Positions 34,327 through 42,661 of a DNA stretch of 64,000 nucleotides are shown in pieces. A program made the position numbers and the translations under genes. The notes under the pieces are model-generated. The model was not told the DNA's origin, did not search any database, and saw only the letters and a list, made by a program, of their open reading frames with translations. Position 1 is the stretch's first letter. Every line of letters begins with the position of its first letter. This DNA comes from Sphingobacteriales bacterium. Its GTDB lineage: Bacteria > Bacteroidota > Bacteroidia > Sphingobacteriales > Sphingobacteriaceae. The stretch covers positions 1 through 64,000 of the forward strand of contig RDYW01000038.1 in NCBI GenBank assembly GCA_004293485.1. The letters run 5' to 3'.

Positions 34327-34455
34327 TTTCTAAAGTATTTGTTTGATTTTTTACTTTTTATAAAATAGTTGTGCTAAATTTATGTAATGCGCAATTTATA
34401 CAAATACAGCAAACTAAAACACTATTACCAAACTATTGTAACATAGGTATAAAAC

Positions 34456-37400
34456 TTAGCCATCCACTAGCTCCAAACTCAACACCTCATCCAATATCTT
34501 TTTAACTTCGGGTTTGCAGCTGCCGCAACCCATACCCGCACCGCTAAGTTCGCAAAGCGATTTTAAGTCTTTGCAATTTTCGCCTATTTTATTTTTGATG
34601 TTTGTAGCACCTACGTTGTTGCAGCTGCAAACTAGTTTACCTAAAACAGGGTCGGCACTTTTGCCGCTACGCAACAGTTGTATGCGCTTATCGCTGAGTT
34701 CAATGTTTTTAGAAATTAAATCTCTAAATTCCATAAACTCTGTTTTGTCGCCAATTAAAATTGCACCTACCAGTTTATCGTTGTGGATAATACATTTTTT
34801 GTAATACCTTTTAGCTTTATCTATAAAAACTATTTCCTCGTAATTTTTTTCGTCGGGAGTTTCGGGTAAGCCAATGCTGCATAAATCAAAACCGTGAATT
34901 TTAATGATATTCATAGCCGTTGTGCCTTCGTAATAACTTGCAATATCGCCGTTTAAATATTTGGCTACTACTTCGGCTTGTTGCTCGGCACCTGCGGTAT
35001 TGCCATATAAAACGCCTTTAAATTCGGCAATTTCGCCAATGGCAAAAACAGCAGGGTTGTTGGTTTGCAGTCGCTCGTTTACCACCACACCACGCTTACA
35101 AGCTAGGCCAGCACTTTTGGCCAGTTCTAAATTTGGCGATGTGCCAATGGCTAAAATAACGGCATCGCAATTAATTTTACGCCCACTGCGTAAGCCCACG
35201 CCAGTAAGTTTAGAGCGGCCATAATACAGCTCCACCTCATCATCATAGTAAATATCGCAACCTTGGTCGGTCATTTCTTCGTGTAGCAATTGGCTACCTA
35301 AAGTATCAAGTTGGCGTTGCATAAACCTCGAACTTCGCTGAATAATGGTAACTTTTACGTTCATCTCGCGTAACGAAGCCGCCATTTCTAAACCCAATAA
35401 ACCACCGCCATTAATTAAAACGTGGTTATCCTTTGGTAAATGTTTTTTAAAATTATCGGCATCAATACGGCTGCGCATGGTAAAAATCCCCGAAAGGGAA
35501 GGCGCATTTTTAGGTACTGTTGCCCTGCTGCCAGTGGCTAAAATGAGCACATCGTACGCCGTTTTTTTGCCGTAGCTATCGGTAACGGTTTTATTTTCGG
35601 TATCAATTTTATCAATGGTTACGCCACGGTGTAGTTTAATGTTAAAATCGGGTTCTTCTTCGTCGGTCATTTTTACCAGCTGTTCCCATTTTTGCTCGCC
35701 ACTGATATAATCGGGCAGCATCACACGGTTGTAAAACGGGAAGTTTTCTTTACTAAAAATCACCAATTCATCGTCTTGGTTTATCTCTCGGTACGATTTT
35801 ATAAACCCAAACGCCCCAGCCCCAGCACCCACAATAACTATACGCTGCTTAGGTTTTACATATTTTTGTACGCTTACGGCACAAAATTTAAAATCGGGTT
35901 CTTTAGATAAAGGGTCTAGCAAAGGGTTGGTTAGGTTATTGGCTCGGTTTAAATCGTTACCTAAAATTTTACCCCAGTGCATAGGTAAAAAAACTACGCC
36001 CGCTTTAATATCGGCAGTAATTTTGGTGGGTACTTGCACCTCGCCACGGCGGGATTTTATGAGTGCAATTTCGCCATCTAACAAATTAAGCTGGGCAGCA
36101 TCGGCAGGGTTTATTTCTAAAACCGCTTGTTTAATATGCTGGTTAAGTTTGTTTACTTTACTTGTTTTACTACGGGTATGCCATTGGTCTCTTATACGTC
36201 CTGTGGTTAAAATCAGCGGAAAATCTGCATCTGGTTGTTCGCTAGTTTGCACATCGCTTACGGCGTGTATTTTTGCTTTTTGGCTTGGGGTGTAAAATTT
36301 TTTATCTAAAAACAATCGTTCTGTACCTTTTACAGCAGTTTTTTTGGTGTAAGGCCACTGTACGGTTTTTTGTTTTTTTAATATATCGTAGCTTAAAGCA
36401 CTAATATCTATATTGGTTTTGGCGGTAAGTTTTGCGTGTTCGGCATAAATTTCGCTGGCATCTTTAAAACCGAAACCTTTGTAACCCATTTTTTGTGCAA
36501 AGCGGCAAATAATTTCAGAATCGGCTAAAGCCTCACCTGGCGGGTCTATTAATTTATTCAAATAGCTAATTCTCCTTTCGGAGTTTGTCATTGTGCCCTC
36601 TTTTTCGGCCCAAGCCGCAGCAGGAAGTATCACATCAGCGAAAGCCAAAGTTTCGGGTTTGGTGCTTACCTCTTGCACCACTACAAATTTGGCCATTTTT
36701 AAGGCCGCTTCCACCTGCCTTGCGTTGGGCAAACTGGTTATGGGGTTGGTGCACAAAATCCATATCGCTTTTAAAGTGCCTGCCTCTAAGGCTTCAAACA
36801 TTTCGGTAGCGGTTAAACCTGGTTTGGGGTTTATGGTAGTGCCACCCCAAAATTTTTCTACCTCGGCTCGGTGTAGTGGGTTGGCTAAATCTCGGTGTGC
36901 AGGTAATAAGTTTGCTAGGCCGCCCACTTCTCGGCCACCCATTGCATTTGGCTGACCAGTAAGCGAAAATGGCCCAGCACCGGGCTTGCCAATATTGCCC
37001 GTAATTAGGTTTAAGTTTATTAGGCTCAGGTTTTTATTTACGCCTATGCTGCTTTGGTTTAAGCCCATTGTCCACATACTTATAAAGCCATTTGCTTCGC
37101 CTATATATTTGGCAGCCAGTTTAATATCATCGGCGTTAAGCCCACAAATAGCTGCTGCTTCGGCAAGGGTTTTCTTAAAAACTAAATCGGCGTAAGCTTC
37201 AAAACCTTCGGCGTGGTGAGTAACAAAATTTTCATCAACCCAATTGTTTTCTATAATTAAACGGCCAATGGCGTGGTTTAAAACTACATCGGTACCAGGG
37301 TTTAGTTGCAAATGTATATCGGCAATGGCACAGGTATCGGTAACCCGAGGGTCAACAACAATAATTTTTATGTGTGGGTTTTGGGCTTTATGGGCTTCCA

Positions 37401-37968
37401 CCCTGCGCCAAATAATGGGGTGGCACCAAGCGGGGTTGGCACCTGTAACGTAAAAGCAATCGGCAAGTTCAATATCATCGTAACATAGGGGTACACTGTC
37501 TTCGCCGAGGCTCATTTTATATCCCACCACAGCACTACTCATACAAAGGCGACTGTTGGTATCCATATTATTGCTGCCAATAAAGCCTTTTATCAGCTTA
37601 TTTATCACATAATATTCTTCGGTTAGGCATTGCCCCGATGCGTAAAACGCCACCGAATCGGGGCCGTATTTTTCTATAAAAGTTTTAAAAACCGCTACCG
37701 TTCTATCTAGTGCAGCATCCCAACTTACCCTTTGCAAAGGCATACTTTTGTTGTAGCGCATTTGCGGGTAAAGCAGCCTATCGCTACGGTCGTTAACGGT
37801 ATAATGCAGGTTTAAACCTTTGCTACACAACATTCCTTTACTCGATGGGTGATTTTCGTCGCCCTCTAAAGTTACCGTTCCGTTTTTATCTTTACTTAAA
37901 AGCACACCGCAGCCAGTGCCGCAATAGCAACATACTGATGAAACGGAGTTTTTTTTATTTTTTGACAT
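34456..37968 (-). CDS. nasA: Assimilatory nitrate reductase fused to FAD/NAD(P)H reductase and BFD-type [2Fe-2S] domain
   Basis: An 1170-aa cytoplasmic fusion (no Tat signal) expected to reduce nitrate to nitrite. Residues 1 to about 680 are a molybdopterin nitrate reductase, with a [4Fe-4S] site (C13, C16, C20, C48), a probable Mo-ligating Cys in NSRLCMSSAVVGY, and a molydopterin-binding C-terminal subdomain (LILTTGRIRDQWHTRSKT). From about 685 to 1090 is a pyridine-nucleotide-disulfide-type FAD reductase (RIVIVGAGAGAFGFIKSY, LINGGGLLGLEMA, VFAIGEIAEFKG). The C-terminus is a BFD-like domain (LVCSCNNVGATNIKNK and GMGCGSCKPEV). The reductase and its electron-transfer partner are thus one chain. 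It is the last gene of the nitrate operon, and its 5' flank is a GC-rich repeat block. Confidence 0.9.
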   Translation of the reverse strand: MSKNKKNSVSSVCCYCGTGCGVLLSKDKNGTVTLEGDENHPSSKGMLCSKGLNLHYTVNDRSDRLLYPQMRYNKSMPLQRVSWDAALDRTVAVFKTFIEKYGPDSVAFYASGQCLTEEYYVINKLIKGFIGSNNMDTNSRLCMSSAVVGYKMSLGEDSVPLCYDDIELADCFYVTGANPAWCHPIIWRRVEAHKAQNPHIKIIVVDPRVTDTCAIADIHLQLNPGTDVVLNHAIGRLIIENNWVDENFVTHHAEGFEAYADLVFKKTLAEAAAICGLNADDIKLAAKYIGEANGFISMWTMGLNQSSIGVNKNLSLINLNLITGNIGKPGAGPFSLTGQPNAMGGREVGGLANLLPAHRDLANPLHRAEVEKFWGGTTINPKPGLTATEMFEALEAGTLKAIWILCTNPITSLPNARQVEAALKMAKFVVVQEVSTKPETLAFADVILPAAAWAEKEGTMTNSERRISYLNKLIDPPGEALADSEIICRFAQKMGYKGFGFKDASEIYAEHAKLTAKTNIDISALSYDILKKQKTVQWPYTKKTAVKGTERLFLDKKFYTPSQKAKIHAVSDVQTSEQPDADFPLILTTGRIRDQWHTRSKTSKVNKLNQHIKQAVLEINPADAAQLNLLDGEIALIKSRRGEVQVPTKITADIKAGVVFLPMHWGKILGNDLNRANNLTNPLLDPLSKEPDFKFCAVSVQKYVKPKQRIVIVGAGAGAFGFIKSYREINQDDELVIFSKENFPFYNRVMLPDYISGEQKWEQLVKMTDEEEPDFNIKLHRGVTIDKIDTENKTVTDSYGKKTAYDVLILATGSRATVPKNAPSLSGIFTMRSRIDADNFKKHLPKDNHVLINGGGLLGLEMAASLREMNVKVTIIQRSSRFMQRQLDTLGSQLLHEEMTDQGCDIYYDDEVELYYGRSKLTGVGLRSGRKINCDAVILAIGTSPNLELAKSAGLACKRGVVVNERLQTNNPAVFAIGEIAEFKGVLYGNTAGAEQQAEVVAKYLNGDIASYYEGTTAMNIIKIHGFDLCSIGLPETPDEKNYEEIVFIDKAKRYYKKCIIHNDKLVGAILIGDKTEFMEFRDLISKNIELSDKRIQLLRSGKSADPVLGKLVCSCNNVGATNIKNKIGENCKDLKSLCELSGAGMGCGSCKPEVKKILDEVLSLELVDG

Positions 37969-38333
37969 CTTTTTGGCTTCGGGCTGTTGGGCTTCGAGCT
38001 ACGGGCTTCTTGTTTGGTTTGTTAGGGCTTCGGGCTGTCGGGCTTCGGGCTGCGAGCTTCTTGTTTGGTTTGTTAGGGCAGCGGGCGGTTGGCTTTTAGG
38101 TCTTTGCCCAAAGCCCCAAGCCCGAGGCTCGTTGCTCGATAGCCCGTTGCCCGATAGCTCGTTGCCCGATAGCCCGAAGCTCGTGGCTTATTAGGGCGTT
38201 CCCCGAAAAAGGGTCGGGCTTTTCGCTGCAAGTCCTCGGCCCCCAAAAGGGCCTGTGGGCTTTCCGCTGCAATCCCTAACGCAAATTGCTGCGGGCTATC
38301 GGGCTTTGGGCTGCGAGCTTCTTGTTTGGTTTG
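37969..38333. repeat. GC-rich repeat block between narK and nasA
   Basis: This 365-bp gene-free stretch is far more GC-rich than its surroundings. It consists of degenerate units of GGGCTTCGGGCTGCGAGC and the complementary AGCCCGTTGCCCGATAGC. Three copies of GAGCTTCTTGTTTGGTTTG type lie at 38003-38028, 38055-38079 and 38313-38333. A structured unit at 38191-38282 begins TTAGGGCGTT and ends ATCCCTAACGC, with the inner hairpin GGCCC-N6-GGGCC. The nasA leader and the end of narK both lie in this DNA. Confidence 0.8.
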
Positions 38334-39686
38334 CTATTGCTCTAAAGCTACCAGCTCGGGGCTCGAAAGCCCGCCGCCCGTGGCAATCGGCTCGTTGCCC
38401 GAAAGCCCGCTGCCCGAGGCTGGAAAGCCCGAGGCCCTAAACCGTGTTACCAACACAATCCCGGCAACGGCAATAACTACATAACCTATATATTGAAAAG
38501 CTTCTACGTAAGTAATACTTTCGGACTTGAATAAAAAACCGAACAGCATACCGCCTACATTGCCACCTGCACCTACAATACCGCTTACCATTCCTACATT
38601 TTTTTCGTTAATAAAAGGGGTGATGGCATAAGTTGTACCGTTGGCCATTTTTAAAAACAGGGCAAAACCAAGCATCGATATAATGGCCATTTCTAACGAA
38701 CCTGCGTACGAAAACAGGATAATGCCTATGCCTTCGAGGGTTAATAAACCGGCCAGTAAAATGCCTTTGCCACGCATACCGTATTTGGTATTTACTTTAT
38801 CGGCGGCTATGCCACCAATGGCTCGGGCAAATAAATTCATAAAGCCAAAAATGCCTGCCCAAAACCCTGCCGAACCTTGCGAAAGGTTAAAATTATCTGT
38901 AAAATGTAAAGCTGCAACACCATCAAAGGTAATTTCCATACCAAAACAAACGGCGTAAGCTAGGGCTAAACTCCACACTCGCCAATCGGCCAAAATGCGC
39001 CAATCGGTTTTGGTGGCTGCTTTTTTCTGGTAATTAATTTCGTTGTAATTGCCTTGTGGTGTATCTTTTGTGTAGTTGTAATATATGTAAGCCATTACCA
39101 AAAGCATTGCGCCTGGAAAAACCATTGCATATCGCCACGCTTGTGCTGCTGTGTAACCAAAGCCCACAATTACGGCAAAAATTACGGGCATTAGCATATT
39201 GGTTACGCCGCCACCTAAATTGCCCCAACCACCTGCTACGGCATTGGCTGTACCTTTAACTTTATCACCAAACATTACCGAGGTGTGAAACTGGGTAATT
39301 ACAAACGATGCGCCTATAACGCCAATGGCCAACCTAAACAGTAAAAAAGTTTCGTAAGTATGCGCTAAGCCTACCAACATTACAGGGAATGCACCAACCA
39401 CCAATAGTGTAGTGTAGGTTTTGCGTGGCCCCCAGCTATCGCACAGTTTACCAATAAGTAAACGGGCAAATATGGTGGCCGATACGGCTGCAATAATGGT
39501 GTTACCCACTTGTGCTTTACTTAACCCTAAATCGGCCCGGATGGTGGGCATTAGAGGTGCTAAACCAAACCAGCCAAAAAAGCACACAAAAAATGTAAGC
39601 CAGCTAATGTGGAATGTGCGCATTTGTATCCCCCTAAGGGAGAAAATTTTTAGCTTTTGTAAAGGTTGGTTGGTTAAATTGGTCAT
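38334..39686 (-). CDS. narK: Nitrate/nitrite transporter, NarK/NasA-type MFS protein
   Basis: A 450-aa major facilitator with 12 hydrophobic segments. Nitrate-transporter features are FGWFGLAPLMPTIRADLGLS and the glycine-rich signatures AGGWGNLGGGVTNML and SGIVGAGGNVGGMLFGF. It moves nitrate in or nitrite out across the inner membrane. An internal ATG at residue 22 (MRTFHISWLTFF) is the more usual start, so the first 21 residues may not be made. The last 34 residues (from about RASGFPASGSGLSGNEPI onward) are encoded by the GC-rich repeat DNA and are not part of the normal family. It lies between the ABC importer genes and nasA. Confidence 0.93.
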   Translation of the reverse strand: MTNLTNQPLQKLKIFSLRGIQMRTFHISWLTFFVCFFGWFGLAPLMPTIRADLGLSKAQVGNTIIAAVSATIFARLLIGKLCDSWGPRKTYTTLLVVGAFPVMLVGLAHTYETFLLFRLAIGVIGASFVITQFHTSVMFGDKVKGTANAVAGGWGNLGGGVTNMLMPVIFAVIVGFGYTAAQAWRYAMVFPGAMLLVMAYIYYNYTKDTPQGNYNEINYQKKAATKTDWRILADWRVWSLALAYAVCFGMEITFDGVAALHFTDNFNLSQGSAGFWAGIFGFMNLFARAIGGIAADKVNTKYGMRGKGILLAGLLTLEGIGIILFSYAGSLEMAIISMLGFALFLKMANGTTYAITPFINEKNVGMVSGIVGAGGNVGGMLFGFLFKSESITYVEAFQYIGYVVIAVAGIVLVTRFRASGFPASGSGLSGNEPIATGGGLSSPELVALEQ

Positions 39687-39707
39687 ATATCGGCGAAAAT
39701 ATTACAA

Positions 39708-40553
39708 TTAATCGTCTATAGAAAATTTATGGAACAATAAAGTTAGTAATTCGTCGTGAATTTTAATATATTCTGGGTCGTGGCTAATATCTTTTTTGTT
39801 TCTTGGGCGAGGTAGGTTAACATCCACAATTTTTTTGATGGTTGCCGCTGGGCCGTTATTCATTACCACTACACGGTCTGATAAAAATATGGCTTCTTCT
39901 ACATCGTGGGTTACCATAACAATGGTTTTATCGCGGTTAGCTAAGTTCCAAAGTTTTAATAATTCTATTTGCATATCGCTTTTGGTTAAGGCATCTAGTG
40001 CGCCAAAAGGTTCGTCTAACAATAAAATACTTGGGCTAATGGCAAATGCCCGGGCTATGGCTACACGCTGTTTCATGCCACCCGATAACTGGCCAGGTAG
40101 CTTGTTTTTATGGCTCATTAAATTAACCATATCTAGGTTTTTATTAACGATTTCTCGTTTTTCGGTTGCGGTTTTATCTTTCATAACCGAATCTACAGCT
40201 TGGTAAATATTTTGAAAAACGCTTAACCAAGGTAATAACGAATAGTTTTGAAAAACAATGCCTCTATCGGGGCCTGGGCCTTTTACAATTTTATCGTTGG
40301 CGGTTACGGTACCACTGGTAGGGGCAACCATACCCGATACGGTATTCATTAAGGTTGATTTTCCACAACCTGAGTGGCCAATTAAGGTAACAATTTCGCC
40401 TCGTTTAATATCTAAACTAATATCGTTTAAGGCGTTAAAAACTCCTTTTTTGGTTTTAAACGAAACACTTACGTTTTTTATAGCAATGGCTGTTTCGGGC
40501 GTAACTGCGGTTAATGGTTTTGTGTTTTCTATGGTTTCTAGTTCTTGCATCAT
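39708..40553 (-). CDS. nrtC: Nitrate-type ABC transporter ATP-binding protein
   Basis: A 281-aa ABC ATPase with Walker A GHSGCGKS (59-66), the Q-loop VFQNYSLLPWLSVFQN, signature LSGGMKQRVAIARA and Walker B ILLLDEPFGALDALT. The closest family by motif is the NrtD/NasD/SsuB/TauB group for nitrate, sulfonate and taurine; the operon points to nitrate. It lacks the extra NrtA-like regulatory domain that cyanobacterial NrtC carries. It lies 26 bp from the permease gene upstream and 21 bp from narK downstream. Confidence 0.88.
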   Translation of the reverse strand: MMQELETIENTKPLTAVTPETAIAIKNVSVSFKTKKGVFNALNDISLDIKRGEIVTLIGHSGCGKSTLMNTVSGMVAPTSGTVTANDKIVKGPGPDRGIVFQNYSLLPWLSVFQNIYQAVDSVMKDKTATEKREIVNKNLDMVNLMSHKNKLPGQLSGGMKQRVAIARAFAISPSILLLDEPFGALDALTKSDMQIELLKLWNLANRDKTIVMVTHDVEEAIFLSDRVVVMNNGPAATIKKIVDVNLPRPRNKKDISHDPEYIKIHDELLTLLFHKFSIDD

Positions 40554-40579
40554 TTTATCGTTTTAAGGATTTTTAAAAT

Positions 40580-41401
40580 TTACTTATCCCACGCAAAAGC
40601 GTTTTGTAAAGCGTTAAACATTTTATCTAAAATTACACCCACCAAACCTATAATAATGATGGCTACTAATATTTTTTCTAAGGATAATCCGTTCCAACTA
40701 TCCCACACAAAAAACCCAATACCTACACCACCCGATAGCATTTCGCCGGCTACAATCACCATCCAAGCTATACCTATTGATAGGCGTAAACCTGTAATAA
40801 TGTGCGGTAACGAAAAAGGGATTAAGATTTTGGTAAGATATTTCCAGGCAGAAAAACCAAAAGCGGTACCTACATTTTTATGGTCTTGCGGGATGCTTGA
40901 TACCCCAAAAGCAGTATTTATTAAAGTTGGCCAAAGCGAGGTAATGATGATAATAAATATGGTGGCACCTTCGGCAGCGTGAAAAGCCAATAAACCTAAA
41001 GGAAACCAGGCTAATGGCGAAACTGGACGTAATATTTGTACAATTGGGTTTAGCAAACGCATCATTAATTTTGAGCTTCCCATTAATAAACCTAAAGGGA
41101 TTGCGATTAAACTACCTGCACCAAAACCTATAAACACACGGTACAGCGAACTCATTAATTGGTTACCTATGCCTTTATCGTTAGGGCCATAGTCGTAAAA
41201 AGGCTCTTGCATTAACTCTTTAAAAACGGTGTAAGTAGGTTTAGGGCCAGGTATTTCGTTTTTGGTAACATTACTTATAAGCGCCCAAAGTAGTATTAAA
41301 ATAGCCATACTTGCTACAAAATACAGGGTATCGTAAATAAAACTGAGTACTTTTTCTTTTTTCATATTGTTTTTTTTTTTTAAGACAGTCTTGAAAATCA
41401 C
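40580..41401 (-). CDS. nrtB: Nitrate-type ABC transporter permease
   Basis: A 273-aa inner-membrane permease with about six hydrophobic segments. The BPD transporter coupling loop is visible around GTAFGFSAWKYLTKILIPFS, followed by GLRLSIGIAWMVIVAGEML, both typical of the NrtB/SsuC/TauC group. It forms the channel for the binding protein at 41425 and is driven by the ATPase at 39708. The in-frame start could be the ATG at residue 12 (MKKEKVLSF) instead of the upstream one. Confidence 0.88.
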   Translation of the reverse strand: MIFKTVLKKKNNMKKEKVLSFIYDTLYFVASMAILILLWALISNVTKNEIPGPKPTYTVFKELMQEPFYDYGPNDKGIGNQLMSSLYRVFIGFGAGSLIAIPLGLLMGSSKLMMRLLNPIVQILRPVSPLAWFPLGLLAFHAAEGATIFIIIITSLWPTLINTAFGVSSIPQDHKNVGTAFGFSAWKYLTKILIPFSLPHIITGLRLSIGIAWMVIVAGEMLSGGVGIGFFVWDSWNGLSLEKILVAIIIIGLVGVILDKMFNALQNAFAWDK

Positions 41402-41424
41402 AAAACTGTCTTTTTAAAATTAAT

Positions 41425-42633
41425 TTATCGTTTTGTTGCTTTTAAATAAGCGGGTATATTATTAGGGTCGAAACTTACATCGTAGTTGGTTTTAAATGGT
41501 TTCATATCCGCTTGTACAGGTACACTCATTTCTTTAGCTACTTCGGCAAATACATCGTCTAATATCACTTTATCGGCTATTGCTGCATAATTAGGCTCGG
41601 CTTTCAGCATTCCAAACCTTACATATTGTGCCATAAACCACATTGAATATGATTTTAAAGGGGTATTTACTACACCGTTGTTGTAAAAACGCATGCAGTT
41701 GTCTTTGTATTTTTGTACGCCTAAATCGCAACCTAAATCGTTTGAACCCAATAACCTAGCCTCGATAACAGCTAAAGGAGCATTAACATAATAAGGTTTA
41801 GTTAACCAATTAGCGGCTTTTTTACGGTTTCCCATTACATCTAACCATTTGCAAGCTTCTATAACGGCTTTCATTACTTTTTTTAAATCGGCTCGGCTGG
41901 TTTTTGCAAAATCGGCGTTTACAACCAAAGCTTTTTCGGGGTGGTTGTTCCACAAATCTTGGGTTGCAATGTGGGTGTAACCTATTCCTTGTGCAACTGC
42001 AACGCCGTTCCAAGGTTCGCCAACGCAATAGCCTTCCATATTATCAACCTTCATATTGGCCACCATTTGTGGCGGTGGAATAGTAATAATACCTACCGAT
42101 TTTGGGTTGATACCCGCAGCAGCCATCCAGTAACGTAACCAAATATCATGCGTACCGCCTGGGAAAGTCATGGCAAAGGTTACTTCTTTACGGGCTTCTA
42201 CTTTTTTTACCGCAGCAGCCACTTTGTTTACTTCTTTAAAGCCAACTAAGCCGCAAAAATCTTTTGATAAGGTTATGCCCTGACCGTTGTTGTTAAGCGT
42301 CATGGCAATTTTCATTTCGGAACCTGGCTTACCGCCAATGCCTGTATAAACTGAAAATGGCATTGAGTATAGGCAATGTGCACCATCTAACTCGCCATTT
42401 AGCACTTTATCTCTGATATTTGCCCAAGATGATTCTTTAGAAAGTTCTACATCTACACCGTATTTGGTAAATAAACCTAGTTCTTTGGCTACTACTAAAG
42501 GCGCACAATCGGTTAGTGGTATAAAACCTAATTTAATTTTTTTGCCTTGTGCCAAGCTTACAGAAGCAAAGCTTGCTAATAACAGCACACTTAGTGCTGT
42601 TATTTTTGATAGTTTATAAAATCTTTTTTTCAT
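41425..42633 (-). CDS. nrtA: NrtA/CmpA-family substrate-binding protein
   Basis: A 402-aa periplasmic binding protein. The signal peptide (1-29, ending ASVSLAQG) has no lipobox Cys, so it is free in the periplasm rather than a lipoprotein as in cyanobacteria. Family features are KLGFIPLTDCAPLVVAKELG, LNGELDGAHCLYSMPFSV, MTFPGGTHDIWLRYWMAAAG and MEGYCVGEPWNGVAV. The family binds nitrate, nitrite or bicarbonate; the adjacent nitrate reductase favours nitrate. It is followed by the permease and ATPase genes. Confidence 0.9.
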   Translation of the reverse strand: MKKRFYKLSKITALSVLLLASFASVSLAQGKKIKLGFIPLTDCAPLVVAKELGLFTKYGVDVELSKESSWANIRDKVLNGELDGAHCLYSMPFSVYTGIGGKPGSEMKIAMTLNNNGQGITLSKDFCGLVGFKEVNKVAAAVKKVEARKEVTFAMTFPGGTHDIWLRYWMAAAGINPKSVGIITIPPPQMVANMKVDNMEGYCVGEPWNGVAVAQGIGYTHIATQDLWNNHPEKALVVNADFAKTSRADLKKVMKAVIEACKWLDVMGNRKKAANWLTKPYYVNAPLAVIEARLLGSNDLGCDLGVQKYKDNCMRFYNNGVVNTPLKSYSMWFMAQYVRFGMLKAEPNYAAIADKVILDDVFAEVAKEMSVPVQADMKPFKTNYDVSFDPNNIPAYLKATKR

Positions 42634-42661
42634 GTTTTTTTATTTTAATGGGATAGTTAAA

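Noticed and set aside
37969-38333. Second CRISPR-like or coding array in the GC-rich block
   Set aside because: Units are degenerate and lack uniform spacers, and the short frames on either strand (Gly/Leu/Ala-rich) are shadows of the repeat.
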